A DNA stretch of 64,000 bases from Flavobacterium odoriferum (GTDB taxonomy: Bacteria > Bacteroidota > Bacteroidia > Flavobacteriales > Flavobacteriaceae). Shown here piece after piece: positions 31,188 through 40,906 of the stretch. The notes beneath the pieces were generated by a model. It was not told the DNA's origin and did not search any database. It saw only the letters and a program-made list of their open reading frames with translations. The position numbers and the translations under genes were made by a program. The DNA is taken from assembly GCF_025499515.1 (NCBI RefSeq), contig NZ_JAMKFA010000010.1, positions 124,001 through 188,000 on the forward strand, given 5' to 3'. Each line of letters begins with the position of its first letter. Position 1 is the stretch's first letter.

Positions 31188-32054
31188 ATGATAGCAGCAT
31201 CAGAATTAATATTAAATCCAGACGGAAGTGTATATCACATCAATTTAAAACCTGGACAAGTAGCTAACGATATTATCTTCGTTGGTGACCAAAACCGTGT
31301 AGAAAAAATCACAAAACACTTTGATTCTATTGAGTTCACCACTCAAAAACGTGAATTTAAAACCCAAACTGGAACGTATAAAGGCAAAAGAATTACGGTT
31401 ATGTCATCAGGAATTGGGCCAGATAACATCGACATCGTAATGAATGAATTAGACGCTTTGGTAAACGTTGATTTAGCAACTAGAACGGTTAAAAATGAAT
31501 TGACTTCATTGAATATCGTTCGTATCGGAACTTCAGGTTCATTACAAGCTGATATTCCTTGCGATAGTTTTGTAATGAGTCAGTATGGATTAGGATTGGA
31601 TAACATGCTTCGCTCCTATTTAATTGACGAAATTTCGGAAACCGAAATGGAAGAAGCGTTCATCAAACAAACGAATTGGGACATGAGAAAAGGTCGTCCA
31701 TACGTAATTGCAGGAAGCAAAACGTTAGAGCAAAGATTAGAAAGCGATAAAATTTTCAAAGGTTTCACTGGAACCGCTGGTGGATTTTACGGTCCACAAG
31801 GTCGTGTGGTGCGTTTAGGGATTCAAGATCCAGAATTAAATTCTAAAATGGATAGTTTCAATTTTAACGGAACGCGAATGACCAATTTAGAAATGGAAAC
31901 TGGAGCAATTTATGGTTTGGGAAAACTATTAGGTCATAATTGTTTATCATTAAATGCTATCATCGCCAACCGTGCAACTGGAACTTTTAGTGAAGACCCG
32001 TACAAAGCTGTAGATGAATTAATTGAATATACTTTAAATAAGTTAGCTGAATAG
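31188..32054 (+). CDS. nucleoside phosphorylase (uridine phosphorylase-like)
   Basis: A 288-residue PNP/UDP-family protein: DIIFVGDQNRVEKI at the phosphate-binding region, VMSSGIGPDNIDIVMNEL, RIGTSGSLQADIPCDSFVMS and the substrate-binding NLEMETGAIYGLGKLLGH. It would cleave uridine or a related nucleoside with phosphate in salvage. The exact base preference is not certain. Confidence 0.87.
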   Translation: MIAASELILNPDGSVYHINLKPGQVANDIIFVGDQNRVEKITKHFDSIEFTTQKREFKTQTGTYKGKRITVMSSGIGPDNIDIVMNELDALVNVDLATRTVKNELTSLNIVRIGTSGSLQADIPCDSFVMSQYGLGLDNMLRSYLIDEISETEMEEAFIKQTNWDMRKGRPYVIAGSKTLEQRLESDKIFKGFTGTAGGFYGPQGRVVRLGIQDPELNSKMDSFNFNGTRMTNLEMETGAIYGLGKLLGHNCLSLNAIIANRATGTFSEDPYKAVDELIEYTLNKLAE

Positions 32055-32153
32055 CTGAAACTTCAAAATTCGTTAATCAAAATTGACTATTCCAAGTTTA
32101 AACGTTGAATATCGAATAACGAATGTTGAATGATGAAATTATAAAATTATAAA

Positions 32154-32708
32154 ATGGATTTAATACTAGAAACACCACGATTAATCCTAAGAGAAATGCG
32201 TCATGAAGATGCAAATTCATTATTTGAAATGGATTGCAACACTAATGTTCATAAATTTTTATGGCAAAAACCAGTTGTTCATATTGACGAAGTTCACGCT
32301 TACATTGATATGGTTAGACAACAATACATCAATAACGGAATTGGGCGTTTTGTCGCTATAACTAAAGATACGAATGAATTAATCGGTTGGACAGGAATTA
32401 AATTTGTAAACGACCATGTAGAAAACGGAAATACCAATTTCTATGATTATGGTTATCGTTTAAATGAAAAATTTTGGAACAAAGGTTTCGCTACGGAAGC
32501 TTCAATTGCTTGGTTAGAACATGGTTTCAATCAAATGAAAATTAAAGAAATGAATGCTTACACCCATGCCGAAAACGGTGCTTCTAATCATGTGTTGCAA
32601 AAAGTAGGTTTCAATTTTATGGAAGATTATCCTGATGAAAATGGTGTAACTTGGAAATGGTGGCAGTTAAAAAATTTAGAAATTAGAAATCAGAATTTAG
32701 AACGTTAG
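32154..32708 (+). CDS. GNAT-family N-acetyltransferase (RimJ/RimL-like)
   Basis: A 184-residue acetyltransferase: ETPRLILREMRHEDANSLFE at the start, then FYDYGYRLNEKFWNKGFATE with the acetyl-CoA loop, and NAYTHAENGASNHVLQKVGF. This pattern acetylates protein N-termini or small amines. The next gene starts one base after its stop. Confidence 0.85.
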   Translation: MDLILETPRLILREMRHEDANSLFEMDCNTNVHKFLWQKPVVHIDEVHAYIDMVRQQYINNGIGRFVAITKDTNELIGWTGIKFVNDHVENGNTNFYDYGYRLNEKFWNKGFATEASIAWLEHGFNQMKIKEMNAYTHAENGASNHVLQKVGFNFMEDYPDENGVTWKWWQLKNLEIRNQNLER

Positions 32709-32709
32709 A

Positions 32710-33207
32710 ATGAATTTTGATGAACTAATAAATAAAGTAAAAAACATTCCTTATGGAAGAAATACTAATAGGTATGATTTTTCATTGGTATTATCTGAAA
32801 ACAAAGGAACTTGTAGTTCAAAACACGCTTTTTTAAAGGATTTTGCGGATAAAAATGAGATTGAAAATGTAAAATTGTACATTGGAATTTTTAAAATGAA
32901 TGAAGTAAACACACAAAAGCTAGGCGATTTACTCACAAAAAATAATATCAATTACATTCCTGAAGCACATTGTTATTTAAAGATTAATCAAATTCCAGTT
33001 GATGCTACTACTTCAGATTCTTTTTATGATAAAATAAAGCAGGATATTATGGAAGAAATCGAAATCCTTCCAAATCAAGTAAGTGATTTTAAAGTGGAAT
33101 ATCATAAGGCTTTTTTGAAAAAATGGATTAAAGAAACCAATCAAAATAATACCTTTGAAGAAATTTGGAGAATTAGAGAAGAATGTATCTCAAAATTATC
33201 TGAATAA
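32710..33207 (+). CDS. putative transglutaminase-fold (Cys-His-Asp) protein
   Basis: A 165-residue protein not assigned to a named family. The order of KGTCSSKHAFLKDFA (Cys), EAHCYLKINQIPVDAT (His, then Asp) matches the Cys-His-Asp triad of transglutaminase-like cysteine enzymes, and the length fits a minimal domain. No signal peptide, so it should be cytosolic. Translationally adjacent to the acetyltransferase gene. Function is inferred only at fold level. Confidence 0.6.
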   Translation: MNFDELINKVKNIPYGRNTNRYDFSLVLSENKGTCSSKHAFLKDFADKNEIENVKLYIGIFKMNEVNTQKLGDLLTKNNINYIPEAHCYLKINQIPVDATTSDSFYDKIKQDIMEEIEILPNQVSDFKVEYHKAFLKKWIKETNQNNTFEEIWRIREECISKLSE

Positions 33208-33222
33208 TCTAATAAAAACATA

Positions 33223-34068
33223 ATGAAAACAATCAAAATAGCTGGGGTTCCAGAACATTTCAATTTACCTTGGCACATGTGTATCGAAGATGGCGAATTT
33301 GAAGCCGTTGGAATCGATTTGCAATGGAAAGATGTTCCAGAAGGTACAGGAAAAATGTGTCAAATGTTGCGCGATGGCGAAACCGATATTGCAGTAATTC
33401 TGACTGAAGGTATCATAAAAGATATTGCCGCTGGAAATCCGAGTAAAATTGTGCAAGTCTATGTGCAAAGTCCATTAATTTGGGGAATTCACGTTGCGGC
33501 TAATTCTAATTATAAAGCACTTTCCGATTTAGAACATAAAAAAGTAGCCATTTCTCGCATGGGTTCAGGTTCGCATTTGATGAGTATTGTGAATGCGCAA
33601 AATCAGAATTGGAACACTGAAAACTTACAATTTGAAATCGTTAACACCATTGATGGCGCAGTTGAAAGTCTAACTTCAGGAAAAGCTGATTATTTCATGT
33701 GGGAACGTTTTATGACACAACCATTGGTAGATAAAGGAATTTTCAGAAGAATTGCCGATTGCCCTACTCCATGGCCTTGTTTTGTGATTGCAGTTCGCAA
33801 TGAAGTTTTGGAACAACATCCAAAAGTAATCGAACAAATTTTAGACATTATCAATACCACAACAGAAGAATTTAAAATGATTCCGAGTATTGACAGAACC
33901 TTAGCTTCTAAATACAATCAAAAAGTGGAAGCAATTCAAGAATGGTTAAAATTAACGCGTTGGTCGCAAAAACAAATGACGGGTCCAACATTGGATAAAA
34001 TAATGGAACAACTTTTGAAGCTTCAAATTATCGATAAAAAATTGCCAAAAGAATCAATACTTAAATAA
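33223..34068 (+). CDS. substrate-binding-domain protein without a signal peptide
   Basis: A 281-residue type 2 periplasmic-binding fold of the PhnD/SsuA/ThiY kind: MKTIKIAGVPEHFNLPWHMC, CQMLRDGETDIAVILTEGII, KKVAISRMGSGSHLM and GAVESLTSGKADYFMWERFM. It lacks a signal peptide or lipobox, and no ABC transporter genes are next to it, so it probably is not a transport receptor but a cytosolic enzyme or sensor with this fold. Confidence 0.8.
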   Translation: MKTIKIAGVPEHFNLPWHMCIEDGEFEAVGIDLQWKDVPEGTGKMCQMLRDGETDIAVILTEGIIKDIAAGNPSKIVQVYVQSPLIWGIHVAANSNYKALSDLEHKKVAISRMGSGSHLMSIVNAQNQNWNTENLQFEIVNTIDGAVESLTSGKADYFMWERFMTQPLVDKGIFRRIADCPTPWPCFVIAVRNEVLEQHPKVIEQILDIINTTTEEFKMIPSIDRTLASKYNQKVEAIQEWLKLTRWSQKQMTGPTLDKIMEQLLKLQIIDKKLPKESILK

Positions 34069-34095
34069 TTCCGTATTTTTATCGTTTTAAACGAA

Positions 34096-35025
34096 ATGAC
34101 AATTAAAATTCCTACTATCGCTGAACTCAAAGAAAAGCTTTCTTTACCGAAGCCGTGGGATATTGTTGTCATTTTTTTATTGAATATATTAATAACAATA
34201 CCTGTTTTTTTAATTGCACATCAAAATTTAATCGACTTAGATTGGATAATTCATTTAGACCGAATTATTCTCTTTATTTTTATTATCGCAATCATTCAGT
34301 TGCTTTTACGATTGGTAAAAACAATTATTATTTTAATTGTCTTTTTGTATTTGATTTCGCTGTTATTTGGAACTTTATTTGGAAATTATGGTTTTAACCG
34401 AGTTTTTGAAGATTATCGTTATATGATTTATTCTATGAAAGAAAATCCAAATCCACAAGATTTAATTCTTTCTAAACTTCTGCCATTTCCTAATAAATCT
34501 AAAATTATTGATGCAGTAGATTTTAAGAATCCAAAAGTTCGAAACTTTGCCTTAGCAGCAACTTCAAAACATTTCAAGAATGTAAAAAAATCAGGTGAAA
34601 TTAGAACGATGATTCAATGTTTTGCAGTTTTTAAAGAAATTAGAAATAATTGGAATTATGTTAACGATCCAAAAGGTAGCGAATACATTGCAGATGCTTC
34701 TGAAAGTTTACAACATTTTTCGGGTGATTGCGACGATCACGCTATTTTAATGGCTGCATGTATCAAAGCCGTTGGTGGAACGCCAAGAATTATTCACACC
34801 GGAGGACATTTGTATCCAGAAATGCTAATTGGGACTCAAAAAGACTTAGAAACAGCTACCTATTTTATTAAAGAAATTCTTTTTGAGTCAGAAAGTTATA
34901 ACCAACAAATTCATTACCACATTGATGAACGTGGCCAAATTTGGTTAAATTTAGACTATACAGCTACTTATCCTGGCGGAAGATTTATGAGTGAAGAAAT
35001 TCTGGGCGCCTTAACTTTTAATTGA
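34096..35025 (+). CDS. membrane-anchored transglutaminase-like protein
   Basis: A 309-residue protein. Two or three membrane helices in the first 105 residues are followed by a transglutaminase core: SGDCDDHAILMAACIKAVGG (Cys), IHTGGHLYPEML (His) and WLNLDYTATYPGG (Asp). The triad is complete. Such proteins hydrolyse or cross-link peptides; the substrate is unknown. Confidence 0.8.
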   Translation: MTIKIPTIAELKEKLSLPKPWDIVVIFLLNILITIPVFLIAHQNLIDLDWIIHLDRIILFIFIIAIIQLLLRLVKTIIILIVFLYLISLLFGTLFGNYGFNRVFEDYRYMIYSMKENPNPQDLILSKLLPFPNKSKIIDAVDFKNPKVRNFALAATSKHFKNVKKSGEIRTMIQCFAVFKEIRNNWNYVNDPKGSEYIADASESLQHFSGDCDDHAILMAACIKAVGGTPRIIHTGGHLYPEMLIGTQKDLETATYFIKEILFESESYNQQIHYHIDERGQIWLNLDYTATYPGGRFMSEEILGALTFN

Positions 35026-35064
35026 TTATTTTGCTATATTTACGCAAATTAACAATTAAAAAAA

Positions 35065-35646
35065 ATGAAAAAAATAAGCTTTTTATTTTGTTTCTTCCTT
35101 GCATTAGGTTCATTTGCGCAAACCAATTCAGATTCAATAGTTTCACCAATTGTAGCTAAAAAAAATGAAGTTAAAATCGACGCTTTGAATTTAATTTCAA
35201 ATGGAAGGTTAGGCATTTCTTACGAACGTTTTTTAAATACTGATTTCTCTGTCGGAATTACAGGAATGTTCTTAAATAAATCAAGTAAAAAAGATGATTT
35301 TGCAACTGATGACACAAGAACTTTAATTGATTATCAAGTTATTCCTTATGTGCGTTATGCGTTATCAAAAAGTGCTGTAAACTTGTATTATGTTGAAGCT
35401 TTTTCATCAATTAACGGTGGACAATACAAAGAATTGGTAACACTTAATAATGGTTCTGCAGATTATGTTGTTACTTCGGTAAAAGATTATAATGATGTTG
35501 CACTTGGAGCTTCAGTTGGATATAAATTCTATATAAAAGAAAGTTTTGTGGTTGATGTAACCATTGGAATGGGAAAAAACTTATTTCATGCTGATAGTCC
35601 AAAAACCATTTCAAGATTAGGAATTAATTTAGGTTATAGATTTTAA
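35065..35646 (+). CDS. outer-membrane beta-barrel protein
   Basis: A 193-residue protein with a signal peptide (MKKISFLFCFFLALGSFAQ), repeated amphipathic strands (LGISYERFLNTDFSVGITGM, ALGASVGYKFYIKESFVVDV) and a C-terminal LGYRF. Probably an 8- to 10-strand barrel of the type annotated as DUF3575-like; function unknown. Followed after 11 bases by a lipoprotein gene. Confidence 0.75.
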   Translation: MKKISFLFCFFLALGSFAQTNSDSIVSPIVAKKNEVKIDALNLISNGRLGISYERFLNTDFSVGITGMFLNKSSKKDDFATDDTRTLIDYQVIPYVRYALSKSAVNLYYVEAFSSINGGQYKELVTLNNGSADYVVTSVKDYNDVALGASVGYKFYIKESFVVDVTIGMGKNLFHADSPKTISRLGINLGYRF

Positions 35647-35657
35647 TAATAAACAAC

Positions 35658-36200
35658 ATGAAAAAATACATATATATTTTAACACTTGTAATTCCAGCTA
35701 TACTTTTTACAAGTTGTACAGAAAGTGATGATGAATTTTTCGCATCAAAAATAGTTACTGCTAACAATTTAATTGATGTAAACACAACTGCCAACGATGT
35801 TACTGTTTCTTGCAATTTTGCGCGCTTACTACCTCAAGATACCAACCCTTTTGATTTGTATTTAACATCTACTTCAGAAGAATTTTTCTTTAATTATACT
35901 TTAGAAAAGAAAAACGCTTCTGGAAATTGGGAAATTGTTCCTGAATCTGGTTATTCTAAAAATGAAGTGTTAGGAACCAATCAAATTGGAGAATTTATTT
36001 CTGCTATTTGTCAATTAGATGTTTTGGAAACAAATTACCAATACGAAACTACAATTACACCATCAACACCAGGAGATTACCGAATTAGGCTAGATAATGA
36101 AATTGTTTCGTTAGGTTCTAAAGATGCAGTAACTGTAACAATTCGTACTACTGTAACTGGTGTTGATGCAAGCAATTCATTAGAATTTACCATTTTGTAA
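35658..36200 (+). CDS. lipoprotein of unknown function
   Basis: A 180-residue protein with a lipobox (ILFTSC), then Thr- and Asn-rich beta sequence without a recognised domain. Co-oriented with the barrel gene 11 bases upstream, so possibly a surface pair. Confidence 0.65.
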   Translation: MKKYIYILTLVIPAILFTSCTESDDEFFASKIVTANNLIDVNTTANDVTVSCNFARLLPQDTNPFDLYLTSTSEEFFFNYTLEKKNASGNWEIVPESGYSKNEVLGTNQIGEFISAICQLDVLETNYQYETTITPSTPGDYRIRLDNEIVSLGSKDAVTVTIRTTVTGVDASNSLEFTIL

Positions 36201-36225
36201 TAATAGCTCAAAAGAAATTTAAATT

Positions 36226-36648
36226 ATGGCTCTAATCAATCCACATGTAAACTTCAACGGAAATGCCGAAGAAGCTTTCAATTTCTATAAATCAGTATTT
36301 GGTGGTGAGTTTGCTAAAATTATACGTTTTAAAGATTTTTCAAGTCCTGAATTTCCTGTTTCAGAAAAGGAAGCAAATAAAATTATGCATATTGCTCTAC
36401 CAATTGGTAATAATTTTTTAATAGGAAATGATGTTCCTGAATTTATGGGATTAACAAATGAAAACGAAAATAGAAGCAAAATTTCCATTAGTGCAGAAAG
36501 TATAGATGAAGCAATAAGATTATATGATAAACTATCTGAAGGTGGAAATATTGAAATACCAGTTGCAGACAATCCTGAGGAATCCTGTTTTGCAATGTTT
36601 AGAGATAAATTTGGAATTGAATGGATGATTAATTTTGATAAAAATTAA
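36226..36648 (+). CDS. VOC-superfamily PhnB-like protein
   Basis: A 140-residue glyoxalase/VOC protein: NPHVNFNGNAEEAFNFYKSV at the start and CFAMFRDKFGIEWMINFDK at the end are the PhnB/3-demethylubiquinone methyltransferase-like signature. No clear metal site beyond this; function unknown. Confidence 0.87.
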   Translation: MALINPHVNFNGNAEEAFNFYKSVFGGEFAKIIRFKDFSSPEFPVSEKEANKIMHIALPIGNNFLIGNDVPEFMGLTNENENRSKISISAESIDEAIRLYDKLSEGGNIEIPVADNPEESCFAMFRDKFGIEWMINFDKN

Positions 36649-36711
36649 AAACTACCCTCACAATTGTAGTGAGTATTAATAACAAGAATGATTTTGAATT
36701 ATTACTCTTAA

Positions 36712-37455
36712 ATGCAAATAACTTGTAAAAATTGCAATAAAACTTATACCGGACACTTTTGTAATAATTGTGGACAACCTGCTGCTACACACAAGTTAAA
36801 TTTTCATTTTATTTGGCACGACATTCAGCATGGGTTTTTCCATTTTGATAGTGGTGTTTTATATACGGCAAAAGAATTATATACCAAACCAGGCAAATCA
36901 ATTCGAGAATTCATTGAAGGAAAACGTGTAAAACACTTCAAGCCAATTTCGTTAGTTATTATTTTAGCCACTTTATATGGTGTTTTACGACATTTATTTC
37001 ATTTCAGTGTTTTAGATAAAAAAGTAGTTTCCGAAATCCAAGGTGTTGAATATGAAAGTTTAAACGAATGGATTTCACATCATTATTATTGGATAATTTT
37101 GTTGTCTATTCCTATGTTTTCATTAGCTTCCTATGTAGTTTTTAGAAAACAAGGTTATAACTTCATCGAACATATTGTTTTGAATACTTACATGGCTTCG
37201 CAACGATTAATTCTTAGAATTGTTATATTTCCAATAACCAAATATTTCACAGAATCTAGTTACAACAAGTTATTTGTTGATATTTTAATGTTGATGGATA
37301 TTGTTTTGATTTTTTGGACATATATCACCTTTTTCAATAATTTATCAAAAATTAAAGCCTTCTTATATTCAATCTACAGTTATGTGTTGTTTTTAGCAAT
37401 TTTCTTTATTTTGCTGCTATTGAGTGTTTTGATTTTTGATATTCATGTGAAATGA
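36712..37455 (+). CDS. DUF3667 membrane protein
   Basis: A 247-residue protein: an N-terminal zinc ribbon (CKNCNKTYTGHFCNNCGQPA), a conserved segment (FDSGVLYTAKELYTKPGKSI), RVKHFKPISLVIILATLYG and about four membrane helices. This matches DUF3667 of Bacteroidota. Function unknown. Confidence 0.87.
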   Translation: MQITCKNCNKTYTGHFCNNCGQPAATHKLNFHFIWHDIQHGFFHFDSGVLYTAKELYTKPGKSIREFIEGKRVKHFKPISLVIILATLYGVLRHLFHFSVLDKKVVSEIQGVEYESLNEWISHHYYWIILLSIPMFSLASYVVFRKQGYNFIEHIVLNTYMASQRLILRIVIFPITKYFTESSYNKLFVDILMLMDIVLIFWTYITFFNNLSKIKAFLYSIYSYVLFLAIFFILLLLSVLIFDIHVK

Positions 37456-37479
37456 TTGAAATGATTGTTGACTATTTTT

Positions 37480-38142
37480 TCACCACTCAATCTCACCTTT
37501 ACCCTTTTCTCTTAAATATTCATTCGTCAATTTAAAATGATTATGTCCAAACCATTTTTTATGCGAATGTGCAAACGATGGATGTCCGCTTTCTAAAACC
37601 AAATGTTTTTCTCTATCAATAAGTTTTCCTTTTTTCTGTGCAAAACTTCCCCAAAGTAAAAAAACTACATTTTCAGATTGCTCATTAATCAAATCAATCA
37701 CAGCATCAGTAAAAAGATTCCATTTTAAGTGTTTATGGCTGTTAGCTTCGTCCTTTCTAACTGTTAAACCTGCATTTAACAACAAAATGCCTTGTTTTGC
37801 CCATCGTTCTAAATTTCCTGAAGTTGGAAAAAGAATTCTATCGTATTCATTATTAATTTCCGTGTAAATGTTCTTCAACGAAGGCGGAATTGCTACACCA
37901 TCATTCACCGAAAAACACAAACCATTCGCCTCGCCTATTCCGTGATAAGGATCTTGTCCAATAATCACCACTTTCGTATCTTGAAAATCAAATTGTTCAA
38001 AAGCTGAAAAAATCAGTTCTTTTGGCGGAAAACAAGTCGTGTTAGTGTATTCTTGTTCCACTTGTTGCATCAATTCAACAAAATACGGCTTCTGAAATTC
38101 AGTTGCTAATAAGGCTTGCCAAGTCTGATTTTTGATAAACAT
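37480..38142 (-). CDS. ung: uracil-DNA glycosylase
   Basis: A 220-residue family 1 UDG. The catalytic motif GQDPYHG has Asp64, and HPSFAHSH is the later DNA-intercalation loop. The start ATG at 38140-38142 gives the usual length; a longer frame upstream runs into the promoter region of mutS2. It removes uracil from DNA in base-excision repair. Divergent from mutS2. Confidence 0.95.
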   Translation of the reverse strand: MFIKNQTWQALLATEFQKPYFVELMQQVEQEYTNTTCFPPKELIFSAFEQFDFQDTKVVIIGQDPYHGIGEANGLCFSVNDGVAIPPSLKNIYTEINNEYDRILFPTSGNLERWAKQGILLLNAGLTVRKDEANSHKHLKWNLFTDAVIDLINEQSENVVFLLWGSFAQKKGKLIDREKHLVLESGHPSFAHSHKKWFGHNHFKLTNEYLREKGKGEIEW

Positions 38143-38225
38143 TTTATAATTTTTACCAAAAATATAAATTTCTGTTGCAATATGCATTCATTACTTTGTA
38201 ACTTTGACCTAACAGAAAAAGAAAA

Positions 38226-40394
38226 ATGATTTCGATTACCCAAAAAACACTACAAGATTTAGAATTTAATACCGTTTTAGAAACGATTGCTGGCCGCTGC
38301 AACACTGATATTGGCGAAGCAAAAGCTATGGCAATAACACCTTTCAAAAACAAAGAAGAATTGCTTATTAATTTGAAGCAAACTTCCGAATATTTGTCGT
38401 CGTTTTCCAATAATAACGCCATTCCGAATCACGGATTTGAAAATATCAACTACGAACTAAAATTCTTAGCTATCGAAGATAGTTTCTTGGAGGTAGGAAG
38501 TTTTAAAAAGATTGCCAACCTTTCGGAAACCGCAATTACTTTGATTCAGTTTTTAAAGAAATTCGAAGATTATTATCCAAATTTATTTCAAAAAGCTTCC
38601 CAAATTGACATTGTAAAATTGATTTTGCAACGCATTGACGAAGTGGTAGATAAATTCGGTATCATCAAAGACAACGCTTCACCTGATTTGATTGATATTC
38701 GAAGAAATATAAATCTGGTTCGTGGGAAAATCAACCAAAGTTTTGGTATGGCTTTGAGCCAATATAATTCGTTGGGCTATTTAGATGACATCAAGGAAAC
38801 GGTAGTTGAAAATCGCAGAGTTTTAGCGGTTCTAGCCATGTATCGAAGAAAAGTAAAAGGCTCTATTCTTGGAAATTCTAAAACAGGAAGTATTGCTTAT
38901 ATCGAACCCGAAGCGGCGCAACGTTATTCGCGAGAATTAAACAATCTAGAGTTTGAAGAACGCGAAGAAATCATGCGAATTTTAAAACGTTTAACTAATG
39001 AAATTCGTCCATTTACCGAAACTATAGATGCTTATCAAGATTTTTTAAGTGATTTAGATGTGATTGCTGCGAAAGCGAAATATGCTTATAAAATCAATGG
39101 AATCCTTCCAAATATTATCGAAGAAAAGCGGTTGTTTTTTAGAGAAGCCTACCACCCTATTTTGTATTTAAACAACAAGGAAAAGAAAGCCGTTACCTAT
39201 CCACAAACCATCGAATTACACAACGAAAGTCGCATTATTGTGATTTCAGGACCGAATGCTGGTGGAAAAACGATTTCTTTGAAAACTGTTGGATTACTGC
39301 AATTGATGTTACAAAGTGGGATATTAATTCCGGTTCATGAACGTAGCGAAACCTTTTTATTCGACAGAATTTTAACAGATATTGGAGATAATCAATCTAT
39401 TGAAAATCATCTAAGTACATACAGTTACCGATTAAAGAACATGAACTATTTCTTGAAGAAATGTAACGATAAAACATTATTCTTAATTGATGAATTTGGA
39501 ACTGGTTCTGATCCTGAATTAGGAGGTGCTTTGGCAGAAACATTCTTAGAAGAATTCTATGCTCGTGAAGCTTTCGGAATTATTACAACGCATTACAGCA
39601 ATTTAAAAATATTAGCGAACGAATTACCTTTTGCTTCCAATGCCAACATGATGTTTGATGAGAAATCATTAGAACCCATGTACAAATTGATTTTAGGTCA
39701 AGCCGGAAGTTCGTTTACATTCGAAGTCGCGCAAAAAAATGGTATTCCATTCGGATTAATCAATCGTGCCAAAAAGAAAATTGAAGGCGGAAAAGTTCGC
39801 TTTGACAAAACGATTGCAACACTTCAAAAAGAACGCTCTAAATTGGAGAAAACGTCTTTAAATTTAAAAGAAGAAGAAACCAAAGCGCGTGAAGAAAGCA
39901 AAAAAATGGAAACCATCAATGCAAAAATTCAGGATAAATTAGAACGCTATCAAGAATTGTATGATGCTAACCAGCGTTTGATTTACATTGGACAAAAAAT
40001 TGATGATATTTCGGAAAGTTACTTCAATAATAAAGACAAAAAGACGTTAATCGGCGAATTTCTGAAAATGGTTGAAATAGAAAATTCGAAACGTAAAAAG
40101 CTTTCGGTTAAAGAAAAGAAAGTAAAAGAAGTTATCCAGAAAAAGGTGGAAGAAGAAGTCAAGGTGATTGTGGAGGAGATTCGAGTAGTTAAAAAAGAAA
40201 AGAAAATCAAAGCCAAAATTGAAGAAGAAAACAAACCAAAAGTTACTTTAAAAGTAGGCGACAGAGTTCGAATGATAGACGGAAAAGCCATTGGAACCAT
40301 TGATGTAATTGAAAAAACAAAAGCAACCGTTAATTACGGAATTTTTACTTCAAAAGTGAGCTTAGATCAATTAGAATACGTGCAACCTGCATAG
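38226..40394 (+). CDS. mutS2: MutS2-family ATPase lacking the Smr domain
   Basis: A 722-residue MutS2. The Walker A GPNAGGKT is at residues 342-349, the Walker B/signature region reads FLIDEFGTGSDPELGGA, followed by ITTHYSNLK. A coiled coil (about 520-620) and a very Lys/Glu-rich linker precede a KOW-like end (LKVGDRVRMIDGKAIGTIDV). The C-terminal Smr nuclease domain of classical MutS2 is absent: the protein stops right after the KOW-like segment. A role in clearing collided ribosomes or recombination intermediates would then rely on the ATPase alone. Confidence 0.9.
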   Translation: MISITQKTLQDLEFNTVLETIAGRCNTDIGEAKAMAITPFKNKEELLINLKQTSEYLSSFSNNNAIPNHGFENINYELKFLAIEDSFLEVGSFKKIANLSETAITLIQFLKKFEDYYPNLFQKASQIDIVKLILQRIDEVVDKFGIIKDNASPDLIDIRRNINLVRGKINQSFGMALSQYNSLGYLDDIKETVVENRRVLAVLAMYRRKVKGSILGNSKTGSIAYIEPEAAQRYSRELNNLEFEEREEIMRILKRLTNEIRPFTETIDAYQDFLSDLDVIAAKAKYAYKINGILPNIIEEKRLFFREAYHPILYLNNKEKKAVTYPQTIELHNESRIIVISGPNAGGKTISLKTVGLLQLMLQSGILIPVHERSETFLFDRILTDIGDNQSIENHLSTYSYRLKNMNYFLKKCNDKTLFLIDEFGTGSDPELGGALAETFLEEFYAREAFGIITTHYSNLKILANELPFASNANMMFDEKSLEPMYKLILGQAGSSFTFEVAQKNGIPFGLINRAKKKIEGGKVRFDKTIATLQKERSKLEKTSLNLKEEETKAREESKKMETINAKIQDKLERYQELYDANQRLIYIGQKIDDISESYFNNKDKKTLIGEFLKMVEIENSKRKKLSVKEKKVKEVIQKKVEEEVKVIVEEIRVVKKEKKIKAKIEEENKPKVTLKVGDRVRMIDGKAIGTIDVIEKTKATVNYGIFTSKVSLDQLEYVQPA

Positions 40395-40410
40395 CATTTA
40401 GAAACAGATT

Positions 40411-40833
40411 ATGGAAATACAAGATTTACCACAGGATAAAAAAATCATATTGTTTGATGGTGTTTGCAATTTATGCAATTCATCAGTTCAATATGTGATT
40501 CAACATGATAAAAAAGATATATTTCGATTTGTTTCGCTTCAGTCGGAATTAGGACAAAAGATTTTAAAACATATTGGAATCAATCCTATTCATACTGATA
40601 GTATTGTTTTGTATGAACCTGGAATCTCCTATTATTACAAATCAACAGCTGCTTTACATATTGCCAAAGGTTTGAGCGGAATTTTTACTTTTGCAACAGT
40701 TTTTAAAATATTACCAACAGGTTTACGTGATGCTATCTACGATTATGTAGCAAAAAACAGGTACAAATGGTATGGTAAAAAAGATGCATGTATGATTCCA
40801 ACTCCCGAATTAAAAGCTAAGTTTTTAGAATAA
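40411..40833 (+). CDS. DCC-family thiol-disulfide oxidoreductase-like protein
   Basis: A 140-residue DUF393 protein with the signature ILFDGVCNLCNSSVQYVIQH, where the CxxC is the candidate redox pair, and the conserved end DYVAKNRYKWYGKKDACMIP. Starts 16 bases after mutS2. Redox function is predicted from the family. Confidence 0.87.
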   Translation: MEIQDLPQDKKIILFDGVCNLCNSSVQYVIQHDKKDIFRFVSLQSELGQKILKHIGINPIHTDSIVLYEPGISYYYKSTAALHIAKGLSGIFTFATVFKILPTGLRDAIYDYVAKNRYKWYGKKDACMIPTPELKAKFLE

Positions 40834-40875
40834 ATTTATATGATAAATATCAGTTAATAAACAATTGTTAACGTT

Positions 40876-40883
40876 TATCTTTG
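40876..40883 (+). promoter_or_regulatory. -7 promoter element of the 47-residue peptide gene
   Basis: TATCTTTG matches TAnnTTTG exactly, 23 bases before the start codon at 40907. Confidence 0.5.
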
Positions 40884-40906
40884 TGTAAATTCTAACCTTT
40901 GTAACT

